Of a stretch of DNA of 64,000 nt, positions 46,653 through 56,131 are shown in pieces. This DNA comes from Candidatus Hydrothermarchaeum profundi. GTDB lineage: Archaea > Hydrothermarchaeota > Hydrothermarchaeia > Hydrothermarchaeales > Hydrothermarchaeaceae. Position numbers and translations under genes: made by a program. Position 1 is the stretch's first letter. Each line of letters begins with the position of its first letter. Below the pieces are notes generated by a model that was not told the origin of the DNA, did not search any database, and was given only the letters and a program-made list of their open reading frames with translations. Location: positions 836,989-900,988 of the forward strand of contig MTMF02000009.1 in assembly GCA_002011125.2 (NCBI GenBank). Reading direction: 5' to 3'.

Positions 46653-46770
46653 AAAAGAATCAGAAGTGCTCTATACATGTATGAGTTGTGGGATGCCTTA
46701 CTGTACAGACTGCGGGGACATTGACGAGCAAATATGTGACGAGTGCTTAGCTGAGTGGCAACCAGAGTAA
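46630..46770 (+). CDS. 46-residue four-CxxC zinc miniprotein
   Basis: A GTG start at 46630 with GGGGAGGT five bases before it; the first 23 bases overlap the end of the radical SAM gene. Cysteines at 4/7, 17/20, 25/28 and 36/39 form four CxxC pairs, with an acidic C-terminus. It is a clear paralogue of the 44-residue protein at 38723-38857. It may serve as a zinc-binding adaptor; coupling to the radical SAM gene suggests it assists or is modified by that enzyme, but this is only inference. Confidence 0.75.
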   Translation: MPICHVCKKESEVLYTCMSCGMPYCTDCGDIDEQICDECLAEWQPE

Positions 46771-46778
46771 TCTTGATA

Positions 46779-47312
46779 TCACACAAATCTTCTTGTTTCC
46801 AGCTCTGTTATAACTTTCACAGGATTTTTCAGGATACTTCCTACTGGAGAGGTTTTTACAACTGCTTCATTTAGTTCTTTAAGTTTTTCTTTACTTAGCG
46901 GCTCTTTCGTTTTCAAAAAAACTCTTGCTCGAACTTCTGTAAATCCAGGCCAAACTTTTTCTGGGGGTTCTAGTCCAAGGAAGCCTGGGAGATCTATGTT
47001 GCCTTCTAATTCTATTTCAACTTTAGCTAATTCTATTCCTCTTACTGCGGCATTCATAACGTACCCCACTATGAGGCAACAGCCATAAGCACCCAAAACC
47101 ATCTCCACCATATTTGGAGCCGTATTAGTTCCCCCTAAGTCTTCAGGTTCATCCATATTAACGACAAAGTCTCTTATTCTTGCTTCGCATTTAAATCCGC
47201 TCTTCCACTTTGTATTAGCTCTCCAGATTGTTTTTCCTAAATCTGGATTTTCTTTAACTAACTCTACAACTTTCTTGAGGTGATCTACATCTACACCGTT
47301 TACTATTTTCAT
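46779..47312 (-). CDS. OsmC-family protein
   Basis: A 177-residue protein of the OsmC/YhfA family, many of which are Cys-based peroxidases. The motif VLGAYGCCLIVGYVMNAA places the conserved catalytic Cys at the start of the central helix, and VKTSPVGSILKNP near the C-terminus is typical, although the second catalytic Cys of classical OsmC is not in the usual V-C-P motif (VKTSPV instead), as in the YhfA-like subgroup. It is convergent with the zinc miniprotein and divergent from the methyltransferase-like gene. Confidence 0.85.
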   Translation of the reverse strand: MKIVNGVDVDHLKKVVELVKENPDLGKTIWRANTKWKSGFKCEARIRDFVVNMDEPEDLGGTNTAPNMVEMVLGAYGCCLIVGYVMNAAVRGIELAKVEIELEGNIDLPGFLGLEPPEKVWPGFTEVRARVFLKTKEPLSKEKLKELNEAVVKTSPVGSILKNPVKVITELETRRFV

Positions 47313-47404
47313 AAAAACACAAAGAGAGTTACTTATGTTTAATACTTTTTATTTCAAAAAAGAAACTTTCAAGATAGTTTTTTGACATAGTGGAATGATT
47401 GAAA

Positions 47405-47953
47405 ATGAATAGGAATGCAATATATACAAAATACTCTAGTATACTTCAGGGCCACCTCGACGTAAACTCCAAAATACTGGAACTTGAAGGCGCCATAGCC
47501 AACCCTAAGGAACTGACCCACCCAGCAGAAATTTTGAAGAAAAATTTTATAATTTATGTATCAACCGATGTATCTTCCCAGCTCAAGGAAGTAAAGGAGC
47601 ATAAAAAAATTGATTGCGTCGTAGTAGATAGCAGAATTTTACCTTTCAAGAATAAAACTTTTGACCTTGTTCATGTTACTTTCCCTGCAAGGGTCCCAGA
47701 ATTCAGGTATAAAGGCAAAACTATTAACCCTACCTTCTCGGGTAGGGGTATACCTAAAAGTGCTGCTGAGATTCAAAGAGTATTAAAAGAGGATGGCTTA
47801 TTAGTTATATTTCCATTTTTTAAATATAAGGACGATCTAGATGAATTTTGGCAAAATAGAATTAGTAAGACGTTCATTAGTATGGGTTTTAAGATGGATG
47901 AAAAAGAAGTGTATCCCCAACATTCAGCTGCTATTTTCACAGTAGTAAGATAA
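47405..47953 (+). CDS. Methyltransferase-like protein with degenerate SAM site
   Basis: A 182-residue protein whose middle and C-terminal parts look like a class I methyltransferase: DSRILPFKNKTFDLVHVTF (motif III/IV style) and SAAEIQRVLKEDGLLVIFPFF. The usual glycine-rich SAM loop (motif I) is replaced by KILELEGAIANP, so SAM binding is doubtful or altered. The ATG at 47405 is chosen over a TTG two codons upstream. It precedes the tRNA-Pro gene tail-to-tail. Function unknown. Confidence 0.65.
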   Translation: MNRNAIYTKYSSILQGHLDVNSKILELEGAIANPKELTHPAEILKKNFIIYVSTDVSSQLKEVKEHKKIDCVVVDSRILPFKNKTFDLVHVTFPARVPEFRYKGKTINPTFSGRGIPKSAAEIQRVLKEDGLLVIFPFFKYKDDLDEFWQNRISKTFISMGFKMDEKEVYPQHSAAIFTVVR

Positions 47954-47971
47954 TGAGGTAATAATGAATAG

Positions 47972-48046
47972 TGGGGCCGCTGAGATTTGAACTCAGGTCC
48001 ATGGCTCCCGAAGCCACGAGGATAGACCAAACTACCCTACGGCCCC
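47972..48046 (-). tRNA. tRNA-Pro (anticodon CGG)
   Basis: On the minus strand the acceptor GGGGCCG pairs with CGGCCCC (plus 48040-48046 and 47973-47979), discriminator A at 47972. The anticodon stem GTGGC/GCCAT has one G-T pair and encloses TTCGGGA, anticodon CGG at 48008-48010. T arm CTGAG-TTCAAAT-CTCAG is perfect. No intron and no encoded CCA. A TATA-like AATTTAAAG lies about 35 bases upstream on the minus strand. Confidence 0.95.
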
Positions 48047-48167
48047 TTTTTTTAATGAATATCTGGTACTTGGTCTTTAAATTTTTTCTATTACGACTAT
48101 AGACGAATTTTAATTAGATTTATGCCGAAAAACATATATATCTGAGATTAAAAGAAGGCAATGAAAG

Positions 48168-48881
48168 GTGGCATTAGTGACTCTTGAGGAAGAATTTTCC
48201 AAAATGATCGCAGGTGAAATCGTGTTGTCAGCAAATCCGAGCAACACACTAAGAAAATGGAGAGAAACTTTCGGTCTTTCTAAGACGGATTTAGCAAAGC
48301 GCATAGGAATTTCACCTTCAGTTATATGCGACTACGAGAAAGGGAGGCGGAAATCTCCTGGAACCAAGATTATTAAAAAAATCATATCTGCATTATTGGA
48401 GAGCGACATTGAGAGGGGTAGACCAGTCCTAAAGAGTTATGAAAGGTGTATAGGAGTAACTCGAGGAGGAGCTATACTTGATATTAAGGAATTCTCAATG
48501 CCACTCAAAGCTAGAGATATATGCGATATAGCTAGAGGCAAGGTTCTAGTCAATAAAGATCAGCTAGGAAAAGAGCTATATGGGTATACAGTATTAGACA
48601 GCCTTAAAGCTATACTTGAGATGTCTTCCGATGAGTTTTTAAAGGTGTATGGCCTTACTTCGGAGAGAGCGCTTATATTCACGAAAGTTGCTAGCGGGAG
48701 GTCCCCCTTTGTCGCAATTAGAGTTACTAGTATAAAACCTGGGCTAGTGATTTTGCATGGATTGAAAGATGTTGACTCTTTAGGATTGGAAATAGCATTA
48801 AAAGAAAAGATTCCAGTAGCTATTTCCGAGATTGATGACGTTCAAGTGTTAATAGAGGAGTTGAGGAGAAACACTTCATGA
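48168..48881 (+). CDS. HTH transcription regulator of the mevalonate-entry operon (COG1709-like)
   Basis: A 237-residue archaeal regulator. A Cro/C1-type helix-turn-helix lies at about 27-75 ([22 protein letters not shown]). A larger C-terminal domain of about 150 residues follows, which probably senses a metabolite. The gene overlaps the HMG-CoA synthase start by 4 bases, so it is the first gene of that operon and likely autoregulates it. The start may be GTG at 48168 or GTG at 48177 (the latter has AGGTG six bases before it). Confidence 0.8.
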   Translation: MALVTLEEEFSKMIAGEIVLSANPSNTLRKWRETFGLSKTDLAKRIGISPSVICDYEKGRRKSPGTKIIKKIISALLESDIERGRPVLKSYERCIGVTRGGAILDIKEFSMPLKARDICDIARGKVLVNKDQLGKELYGYTVLDSLKAILEMSSDEFLKVYGLTSERALIFTKVASGRSPFVAIRVTSIKPGLVILHGLKDVDSLGLEIALKEKIPVAISEIDDVQVLIEELRRNTS

Positions 48882-49933
48882 AGCTTGAGGGAGTAGGAAT
48901 AGTAGGTTATGGGGTATACATCCCCCGATACAGGATAAAGGTCGAAGAAATCGCAAAAATATGGGGTGGAGACGCAAAAAGCATTTCTAATGGTCTTAAA
49001 ATATTTGAAAAGGCCGTAGCAGATTACGATGAAGATGCAGCTACGATAGCAGTTGAGGCTGCTAGAAACGCTGTTAGGATGGCGAGTATTGATCCAAAAG
49101 ACATAGGTGCAATTTATGTTGGATCGGAAAGCCATCCATACACAGTAAAACCTACTGCAACGATTGTTGCTGAGGCCATAGGGGCTTCCCCAGAACTCAC
49201 GGCGGCAGATTATGAATTCGCTTGTAAGGCGGGTACTGCTGGAATCCAAACATGCATGGGATTAGTAGCCTCAAATATAATAAAATATGGATTAGCTATA
49301 GGAAGCGATACTGCTCAGGGGGCTCCAGGAGATGCCTTGGAATATACAGCATCATCAGGAGGGGTAGCGTATATAATAGGTAAGGATAAGCTAATTGCAA
49401 GTATTGAGGGTACATACTCATATACTACTGACACACCTGATTTTTGGAGAAAAGAAGGCCAGCCCTATCCTAGGCATGGTGGAAGGTTTACAGGTGCGCC
49501 CGCATTTTTTAAGCACGTGTATAATGCGTCAATAGGGTTGATGGAGTCTTTGAATCTTAAGCCGCAAGATTTTGATTATGCGGTATTCCATCAGCCAAAT
49601 GGAAAGTTTCCAAGAAAAGTTGCAAAAATGCTAGGCTTTACAATAGAGCAGATAGAGGAGGGTATACTCGTTGATAAAATAGGAAATACTTACTCTGGGT
49701 CCTCTCTTATGGGGCTTGCAGCGGTCTTAGATAAGGCAGAGTCTGGTGAAAGAATAATGCTCACATCATTTGGTTCTGGTGCGGGGAGTGATAGTTTTAG
49801 CATACTTGTTGAAGAGGGTATAAAAAAAATTAGAGGAAAGGTTCCATCAGTTGAAGATTACATTAAAAGGAAAAAATACTTGGATTATGCAACCTACGCC
49901 AAGTTAAGAAGAAAAATAAAGGTGATCTCGTGA
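48878..49933 (+). CDS. HMG-CoA synthase, archaeal type
   Basis: Condenses acetoacetyl-CoA and acetyl-CoA to HMG-CoA, the committed entry to isoprenoid lipid synthesis. The 351-residue protein starts [15 protein letters not shown]; the catalytic Cys lies in [12 protein letters not shown] (about 112) and the active-site His in [12 protein letters not shown] (about 235). Its stop overlaps the thiolase start by 4 bases. Together with the thiolase and DUF35 protein downstream it forms the archaeal three-protein complex that channels acetoacetyl-CoA. Confidence 0.96.
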   Translation: MKLEGVGIVGYGVYIPRYRIKVEEIAKIWGGDAKSISNGLKIFEKAVADYDEDAATIAVEAARNAVRMASIDPKDIGAIYVGSESHPYTVKPTATIVAEAIGASPELTAADYEFACKAGTAGIQTCMGLVASNIIKYGLAIGSDTAQGAPGDALEYTASSGGVAYIIGKDKLIASIEGTYSYTTDTPDFWRKEGQPYPRHGGRFTGAPAFFKHVYNASIGLMESLNLKPQDFDYAVFHQPNGKFPRKVAKMLGFTIEQIEEGILVDKIGNTYSGSSLMGLAAVLDKAESGERIMLTSFGSGAGSDSFSILVEEGIKKIRGKVPSVEDYIKRKKYLDYATYAKLRRKIKVIS

Positions 49934-51084
49934 AAGTAGCGATAATAGGGGTAGGGCTTACAAGATTTGGGGAGCTCTGGGAAACCTCATTTAGTCATCT
50001 ATTTGTAGAAGCAGGGGCAAATGCGTTACGGGATGCGGGAGTAGACGGTAAAGATGTGGAGGCAATTTTTGTTGGAAACATGTCTGCAGGTAGATTTGTT
50101 GATCAAGAGCATATCTCATGTCTCATTGCAGATCAAGCCGGATTAAACCCTATACCCGCTACAAGAATAGAGGCAGCATGCGCATCTGGAGGTCATGCTT
50201 TACGACAAGGTATTATGTCGATTTTATCCGGATTTCATGATTTAGTAGTTGTAGGTGGAGTAGAAAAGATGACTGACGTTATGACGGAGAGTACAACCCA
50301 GACTTTAGCTACGGCAGCAGATCAAGAGTGGGAAGCATTCTTAGGCATGACTTTCCCCGGGTTATATGCAATGATGGCGAGACGTCACATGTACGAATTC
50401 GGAACTACTCGAGAGCAACTTGCACTTGTGTCTGTGAAGAACCATAGGAATGCTATTCATAATCCCTATGCTCAGTATCATGTTGAGATAACGGTTGACG
50501 ATGTATTAAATTCCCCTATAATAGCAGATCCATTAAGATTGCTTGATTGTTCTCCAATCACAGATGGTGCAGCATGTGTGGTGTTAGCGTCAGAACGTAA
50601 AGCTAGGGAATATACTGATTCTCCGATATATATAACGGGTAGCGGTCAGGCAACAAGTACTTTATCTCTACATAGCAGGAAGCAAATCCCGGTTGTGGAT
50701 TCCACAATTAATGCAGCAAAGGAAGCATATAAGAGAGCAGGGAAAAGTCCAAAAGATATTCAGGTAGCGGAAGTGCATGATGCTTTTACCATTGGGGAGA
50801 TAATGGCAATAGAAAATTTAGGGTTTTTCAATATTGGAGAAGGAGGGAAGGCAACAGAAGAAGGGGAGACTGAGATTGGTGGTAAAATACCAGTGAACAC
50901 GTCAGGAGGCCTTAAAGCGAAAGGTCATCCAGTAGGAGCTACGGGTGTAGCTCAGGCAGTCGAGATAGTACTACAATTACGAGGAGATGCTAAGGGTAGG
51001 CAAGTTGATGCTGATATAGGATTAACGCACAATGTGGGCGGCTCAGGAGGAACTGCAGTGGTGCATATTTATGAGAAGGGATAA
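49930..51084 (+). CDS. Acetyl-CoA acetyltransferase (thiolase), archaeal HMG-CoA-complex type
   Basis: Makes acetoacetyl-CoA for the synthase encoded just upstream. The 384-residue protein has the nucleophile Cys in [11 protein letters not shown] (about 85), HDAFTIGE near 285, and the catalytic His in [14 protein letters not shown] (about 337). The C-terminal active-site loop reads HNVGGSGG, as in the SCP2-like archaeal thiolases. The start is GTG at 49930. It is three bases from the DUF35 gene. Confidence 0.95.
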   Translation: MKVAIIGVGLTRFGELWETSFSHLFVEAGANALRDAGVDGKDVEAIFVGNMSAGRFVDQEHISCLIADQAGLNPIPATRIEAACASGGHALRQGIMSILSGFHDLVVVGGVEKMTDVMTESTTQTLATAADQEWEAFLGMTFPGLYAMMARRHMYEFGTTREQLALVSVKNHRNAIHNPYAQYHVEITVDDVLNSPIIADPLRLLDCSPITDGAACVVLASERKAREYTDSPIYITGSGQATSTLSLHSRKQIPVVDSTINAAKEAYKRAGKSPKDIQVAEVHDAFTIGEIMAIENLGFFNIGEGGKATEEGETEIGGKIPVNTSGGLKAKGHPVGATGVAQAVEIVLQLRGDAKGRQVDADIGLTHNVGGSGGTAVVHIYEKG

Positions 51085-51087
51085 AAG

Positions 51088-51489
51088 ATGAGTAACGTTC
51101 CAAGATTTTGGAGAAACTTAAAGCGCAGATATAATTTGATAGGTACTAAATGTCTAAACTGTAATGAGCTCTATTTTCCTCCTAGACAGCTTTGTCCAAA
51201 ATGTAGAAGAGCGAGTAAAATAGAAGATGTGCAGCTTAAGGGACGAGGAGAAGTTTTAACTTATACAATAATTCATTCGGCACCTAAGAGATTTGAAGGA
51301 CAGACTCCTTACATAATGGCAATAATCCAGCTTGAAGAGGGCCCCAAACTTACAGCCCAGATAGTAGACTGTGATCCTACTGAAATTGATATAGGAATGA
51401 AAGTGGAGATGGTGTTTAGGAGGATACAAGAAGATGGAGACGCAGGGCTCATTTACTATGGGTACAAATTTAGACCTATAGCAAACTAA
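51088..51489 (+). CDS. DUF35 OB-fold/zinc-ribbon scaffold protein
   Basis: A 133-residue protein with an N-terminal rubredoxin-like zinc ribbon (CLNC...CPKC, about 22-40) and an OB-fold with the family segment YTIIHSAPKRFEGQTPYIMAIIQLEEG. In archaea this protein bridges thiolase and HMG-CoA synthase and shares a CoA-binding site. Its place directly after both genes supports that role. Confidence 0.93.
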   Translation: MSNVPRFWRNLKRRYNLIGTKCLNCNELYFPPRQLCPKCRRASKIEDVQLKGRGEVLTYTIIHSAPKRFEGQTPYIMAIIQLEEGPKLTAQIVDCDPTEIDIGMKVEMVFRRIQEDGDAGLIYYGYKFRPIAN

Positions 51490-51512
51490 GCTCAAATTGT
51501 CACGTTTGTCTC

Positions 51513-52442
51513 TTAGTCTCTCACGCCCACTTCAGATAGGGAGAATATTGCTTCTCCTTCAGGTAGGTTTGGAGAATCGATCAGCCGGCCAACTCTCTTA
51601 CCGCCTTTAGATTTTCTGAGATATATCCGGAAAGTAGATGAATGTCCTACGACATGTCCCCCAATAGGAGCAGTAGGGTCTCCAAAGAAGAAGTCAGGTC
51701 TGGCCATTACCTGATTAGTAACGACCACCGCTAAATTATGTATGTCACATAACCGTTGAAGATCATGCATATGGCGATTCAATTTTTGCTGCCGGTCAGC
51801 GAGCATGCCTCTGCCGGTATAGTCCGACCTAAAGTGTGAAGTAAGTGAATCAACCGCGATTAATCCTATATTTTTTTCTTTAATAAGTTCGCTTGCTTTC
51901 TCTGTAATAAGGATCTGATGATCACTATTGTAGGCTCTAGCAATTATTATATTTTCAAGAACTGTGTCGGGATCTAGATCCATACCTTTTGCCATCTGAA
52001 TTATACGCTCTGGTCTGAACGTATTTTCAGTATCAATATACAGCGCATTTCTCTCTAATCCGCCTCTTTCTTCTGGTAGCTGGACGTTTACTGCCAACTG
52101 ATGACAGATCTGAGTTTTTCCAGAACCGAATTCTCCAAATAGTTCAGTAATAGCTTGAGTCTCAATTCCCCCTCCAAGGAGTTCATCAAGTTTTTTGCTG
52201 CCAAGTGTAATCTTCCGCATATTCTTTCTTTTTTCCATAACTTCGGTACCGGTCATAAAACGCATCTGTAGTGTATTGCGCGCTGCATCTATTATCTTCA
52301 TTAATGTGCCCTCCCCCATGCCTGAAATCTCTTTTAGCTCTCCAATACTGGCAACGGCTATAGATTCTACGGTTTTATAACCAGCTTCCCTTAATTTTTC
52401 GGCAGTAGCTTCCCCAACCCCAGGTAATTCTTCAAGTTCCAT
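51513..52442 (-). CDS. radA: DNA repair and recombination protein RadA
   Basis: Archaeal RecA/Rad51 strand-exchange protein, 309 residues. A helix-hairpin-helix domain (about 1-60, [19 protein letters not shown]) is followed by the RecA core with Walker [10 protein letters not shown] (about 100-108) and Walker [35 protein letters not shown] forms the L2 region. No intein. It lies four bases after rpa on the same strand, so a strand-exchange protein and its single-strand-binding partner are made together. Confidence 0.97.
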   Translation of the reverse strand: MELEELPGVGEATAEKLREAGYKTVESIAVASIGELKEISGMGEGTLMKIIDAARNTLQMRFMTGTEVMEKRKNMRKITLGSKKLDELLGGGIETQAITELFGEFGSGKTQICHQLAVNVQLPEERGGLERNALYIDTENTFRPERIIQMAKGMDLDPDTVLENIIIARAYNSDHQILITEKASELIKEKNIGLIAVDSLTSHFRSDYTGRGMLADRQQKLNRHMHDLQRLCDIHNLAVVVTNQVMARPDFFFGDPTAPIGGHVVGHSSTFRIYLRKSKGGKRVGRLIDSPNLPEGEAIFSLSEVGVRD

Positions 52443-52446
52443 CTAA

Positions 52447-53748
52447 TTACTCCTCCTTAGTTCTTTGTTTAGCCTCCTTTAATAAAATTTCAGCTTCAAC
52501 TTTCGGATCTGGATTAAGGTTTATATCTTCCACAACCAACTCAGCTCTGCCAGAAAATTCGTTATGAATTACTCTAACTATTGCGATAACCTCTTTGCCT
52601 AATAGTTGTTTTCTTCGCTGGGAGATCTCTTCTGTAATATCGCTTTCTAAAGCTTTTTTTAGAGGCATATTTAAAAGAATCTCAGCCATCCTGTCGTAAA
52701 ATGCTGCTCTCATAGCAGCTGTACCATCATCTATCACTGCATTTATTACCATTCCTTTTCCATCATCTCTGTCGAAGATTTTGAGGTTTTCGTAAACTTC
52801 TACCAAAGCTCCTCTAATCTCAGCTTTTTCGCCAACTGAAAGGTCGCTCATATTCTTTCTAGTGATCTCTGCAGGACTCTCTTCTGGAACTTCTCCAATT
52901 TCTTCTTCAGGATTAAGCACTATTTTGCCGTATCTTCCAACGTTTATCTCCGGCTCCTGAAATCTCATCTTTACATATCCTCTCTTTACCTTTATAGTGT
53001 CTCCCTCTTTTATTCTACCTTCTTCTACTAGTGCTACATCTTCGTCCCACAACACAAGCTTCCCTCTCCCCGTTTCATCCCCTACGATAAGATTTACAAC
53101 TTTACCTTTTGTATCATCATCTCTCTCGAATTCTCTAGGTTCATAGATCCTTATAATTTTACAAACTACATCCACGCTACTCGTATCTTCTGTTAGATCT
53201 GCAATTTTTTTCTTTCTTTCCTCTGGTAAGGGTATTTCCTTATCATCGACATCCTTTGGGTTAGGTATTACTCTCGTTCTTATGCCGATATGTAGTTCTG
53301 GTTCTCCGTTAATATTCTCCTTAGTATACCCGTCTCTAATTCTAAGAATTTTTCCTTCTTCAATGTCCCCTCTCTCAATTAATGAAACATCCTTTCCCCA
53401 GAAAACCGTTCTTATCGTACCAGTGTCGTCTCCTAATATTATACTGCAAACCCTTCCCCTACTTCCATCCTCTTTTTCAAACTCCTTAGGTTCAAAAACT
53501 CGCATTACCCTGCCAATGATATCTACGCTGTTCATACCTGGAATGATATTCTCTATCTTCAACTCAGGCTTTTTAGATATACTTTCAAACAAGTTTATTC
53601 CCATTTCATTGGCAACTATATGGGCGGCCCCTTCTATTGTAATTAGGCCCCCAAGCTCTTTCTGTTTATTCTCTATTTTTACTTTAATCTCTTTTTCTTC
53701 TATATTAGTTTCCTCAGAAATCTTCCTAATTATATCTGCTATATCCAT
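52447..53748 (-). CDS. rpa: Single-stranded DNA-binding protein RPA
   Basis: A 433-residue archaeal replication protein A with three OB-fold repeats: about 70-170 (VDIIGRVMRVFEPKEFEKEDGSRG), 185-285 (VDVVCKIIRIYEPREFERDDDTKG) and 310-420. The first two share a strikingly similar core, so they are tandem duplicates. No C-terminal zinc finger is present, unlike some euryarchaeal RPAs. It protects ssDNA in replication and repair and feeds RadA. Confidence 0.92.
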   Translation of the reverse strand: MDIADIIRKISEETNIEEKEIKVKIENKQKELGGLITIEGAAHIVANEMGINLFESISKKPELKIENIIPGMNSVDIIGRVMRVFEPKEFEKEDGSRGRVCSIILGDDTGTIRTVFWGKDVSLIERGDIEEGKILRIRDGYTKENINGEPELHIGIRTRVIPNPKDVDDKEIPLPEERKKKIADLTEDTSSVDVVCKIIRIYEPREFERDDDTKGKVVNLIVGDETGRGKLVLWDEDVALVEEGRIKEGDTIKVKRGYVKMRFQEPEINVGRYGKIVLNPEEEIGEVPEESPAEITRKNMSDLSVGEKAEIRGALVEVYENLKIFDRDDGKGMVINAVIDDGTAAMRAAFYDRMAEILLNMPLKKALESDITEEISQRRKQLLGKEVIAIVRVIHNEFSGRAELVVEDINLNPDPKVEAEILLKEAKQRTKEE

Positions 53749-53941
53749 ATCTTATACACCCTAAAAGCGGATAAGGCTGCCCCCTTATAAAGTGGTTGAA
53801 TATCGGAAAAATATTTACCTTCATGCTATTTATAGTTAAACTCTACAAATATACTTTTTTCGTAAGAGCACAGGAAAAGTATATTCATTTCAAGTAGGTT
53901 AAATCATATCGTATGAGCAAAATAAAAAGGAGGCATATCAA

Positions 53942-54445
53942 ATGGGAGATGTAATGAAAGACTTGGCGGATGCTTTTTCTGGAGAAAGTCAAGCCAATAG
54001 GAAATATACGATATTTGCCAGCAAGGCCGAGCAGGAGGGGCTGCCAAATATTGCTTTGTTATTTAAGGCAGCAGCGGAAGCTGAAGCGGTACATGCTCAA
54101 GCTCATTTAAGAGTTATAGGAGGAGTGAAATCTACAAAAGAAAACCTAGAAGCAGCTATAAGAGGCGAAGCGCACGAGTTTAAAGAAATGTATCCTAGTT
54201 TCATAAAAGACGCTGAGGAAGAAGGCAATAAGTCTGCGTTAATAAGTTTTAAGAACGCTAATGCAGTTGAGGAGATACATCACAATCTCTACAAAGAGGC
54301 TTTAGAAGCGGTAGAGAAGGGGCAAGATTTGCCTAAGAGGGATATCTATGTATGCCAAATCTGTGGTAATACCGTATATGGTGAACCTCCTGAAAGATGT
54401 CCTATATGCAATGCGCCTAGAAAGCGGTTTAAGAAGATAGAATAA
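53942..54445 (+). CDS. rbr: Rubrerythrin
   Basis: A 167-residue peroxide-reducing diiron protein. The four-helix domain carries the ExxH-type ligands (SGESQANRKY, AEAEAVHAQAH, GEAHEFKEMYP, NAVEEIHHNLY), and the C-terminal rubredoxin-like domain has CQIC and CPIC. It protects anaerobes from oxidative stress. GGAGG lies nine bases before the ATG. It is transcribed alone, convergent with the cytochrome gene. Confidence 0.95.
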   Translation: MGDVMKDLADAFSGESQANRKYTIFASKAEQEGLPNIALLFKAAAEAEAVHAQAHLRVIGGVKSTKENLEAAIRGEAHEFKEMYPSFIKDAEEEGNKSALISFKNANAVEEIHHNLYKEALEAVEKGQDLPKRDIYVCQICGNTVYGEPPERCPICNAPRKRFKKIE

Positions 54446-54482
54446 GAGGCATCTGAGAGTATTCTCATCTTTGTACTAAACA

Positions 54483-56063
54483 TTAAAACTGGATAATCGC
54501 TCTAGTCATTTCAATAGGCTTGCACATGCCGGTATTTCTCCAGGCTTCATAAAGCTTCTCACCAGCCTTAAAAAAATCTATATCATTGTTTAAGTTTTCG
54601 GCATAGAGGAACTCTACATACTCTCTACTGAGAGATTGATAATAGAGCCGTACCTCTGCAGAAACAGAGTTTTGGGGTATTGAGTATAGAGTTATATCCC
54701 AATTCTGGCCATCAGCGTAGGATGCTCCTCTTATATATGCTTTATATTCTTCGTAATCTTTATTTCTGAATCCCGCGGGCGGTATCCGGTTGTCATAGTA
54801 TATGTAATTATTTGCTGCGAAATGGAAGCTTGGCCCTTCCGGAATTCCAAGGCGATCAGGGAGAGCTTCAGTTATGCCGACATATTTTATACCTGGTTTT
54901 ATTTCGTAGGTCTTAAGTTCTGGGTCCACTAGCAGTCTAGCTTCCTCGGGATCATACTTCCCAGATTCTTTAATTATTTTTCCATTAGAGTCATAAAATT
55001 TAACATTAACCCACATGATTCTCCCCTCACTATACCCTGTAGGTAATTTGTGGCCAGCTCTGTTTATAACTTTTACTTTCAGATTCCCTCCGTCTTTTGA
55101 GAGTTCGAGCTCAGCCGCGCTCTGGAGCATCTTTTCTGCATTTTCTTTCGATTTTTGTAATGCTTTAAGGGTAGTTTGGTCTTTTATGTCGTAGAGATAA
55201 ACTAACATATCTTGGACGCAGGTACTGCCTCCAGCAAAATCATGTCTATAGACCTTATCTCGTAGTACACGAGCCTCTCTTATTGCACATGCGAATCCAT
55301 CCTCTACGGCGGGCATATGGCAATCCTGACATGATACTTGATTGCCGTCGGAAGCGTATAGTCCGTAGGCGCTATATCTCCATTCGGTATATGTTCTTTC
55401 GAGGGGCTCATTCCCGTATAGGGGGTTATCAATGTCGTGACATGTACCGCAAAAGTCGGATCTTGTATGGAAATCCGAATACTCGCTTACGTGGCCTGTG
55501 GCTATAGGCTGATATGGTCCTCTCTTAGTTGATTGGGGTGACACTATAAACTGGCTATTGTGGTATGCGTCAACTGTACCATTTGTCTGAAGCTTTTTAC
55601 CTTCCTCAGTGAATGGATCAACCATCCGATGGCAAAAATCACAGATAACTCCGTCAAAGTCTTTTTCCGCCTCGCTAAGAGCTGAGCCGTCTACCGGCTT
55701 AGAGCGGCCTTCTAGCCAAGCCTTGGGAGTATGACATCTTAGGCAGTAATCTCCTACCTCAGCAATGCCATCGAAATCCTTATTTGATATCGCTAATGCT
55801 GCGAGAAATATGGGGTCTCTTCCTGCATGACTCATCATCGATCCCCGCCAAGTATCGTACGGGCTATAGTTAGAATAGTTTCCATGGCAGAAATAGCAAA
55901 AGAGCTGGGTCTCAAAGAGTAACCCCTCTTCTGGCTGGCTTCCTGGGAGGAAAACTTCAGTAGGTTTTATTAGAGTCTCTGTGGTATCCTCTGGGGGAGT
56001 AGTAGGTCCGCTTAAGCATCCACTTACGAATAAAAGAAGCAGGATCGACACGAGAGATTTCAT
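54483..56063 (-). CDS. Five-heme c-type cytochrome lipoprotein
   Basis: A 526-residue exported protein. A signal peptide ends in a lipobox-like VSGC (Cys16), so it is probably lipid-anchored outside the membrane. Five CxxCH heme c motifs occur at 56-60, 107-111, 141-145, 205-209 and 245-249. The rest (about 300-526) is a beta-rich domain with HKLPTGYSEGRIMWVNV. This layout resembles multiheme proteins of the cytochrome c-554/octaheme type. It probably carries electrons at the cell surface; partner and donor are not encoded beside it. Confidence 0.88.
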   Translation of the reverse strand: MKSLVSILLLLFVSGCLSGPTTPPEDTTETLIKPTEVFLPGSQPEEGLLFETQLFCYFCHGNYSNYSPYDTWRGSMMSHAGRDPIFLAALAISNKDFDGIAEVGDYCLRCHTPKAWLEGRSKPVDGSALSEAEKDFDGVICDFCHRMVDPFTEEGKKLQTNGTVDAYHNSQFIVSPQSTKRGPYQPIATGHVSEYSDFHTRSDFCGTCHDIDNPLYGNEPLERTYTEWRYSAYGLYASDGNQVSCQDCHMPAVEDGFACAIREARVLRDKVYRHDFAGGSTCVQDMLVYLYDIKDQTTLKALQKSKENAEKMLQSAAELELSKDGGNLKVKVINRAGHKLPTGYSEGRIMWVNVKFYDSNGKIIKESGKYDPEEARLLVDPELKTYEIKPGIKYVGITEALPDRLGIPEGPSFHFAANNYIYYDNRIPPAGFRNKDYEEYKAYIRGASYADGQNWDITLYSIPQNSVSAEVRLYYQSLSREYVEFLYAENLNNDIDFFKAGEKLYEAWRNTGMCKPIEMTRAIIQF

Positions 56064-56131
56064 TATTATTTATTTTTTCTTATTTTTTATAAACTCTTTT
56101 TGCTGAAATCTCAGGTGTTTTGATATTGATT

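Noticed and set aside
51513-52442. Intein in radA
   Set aside because: 309 residues with continuous Walker A and L2 regions; no insertion.
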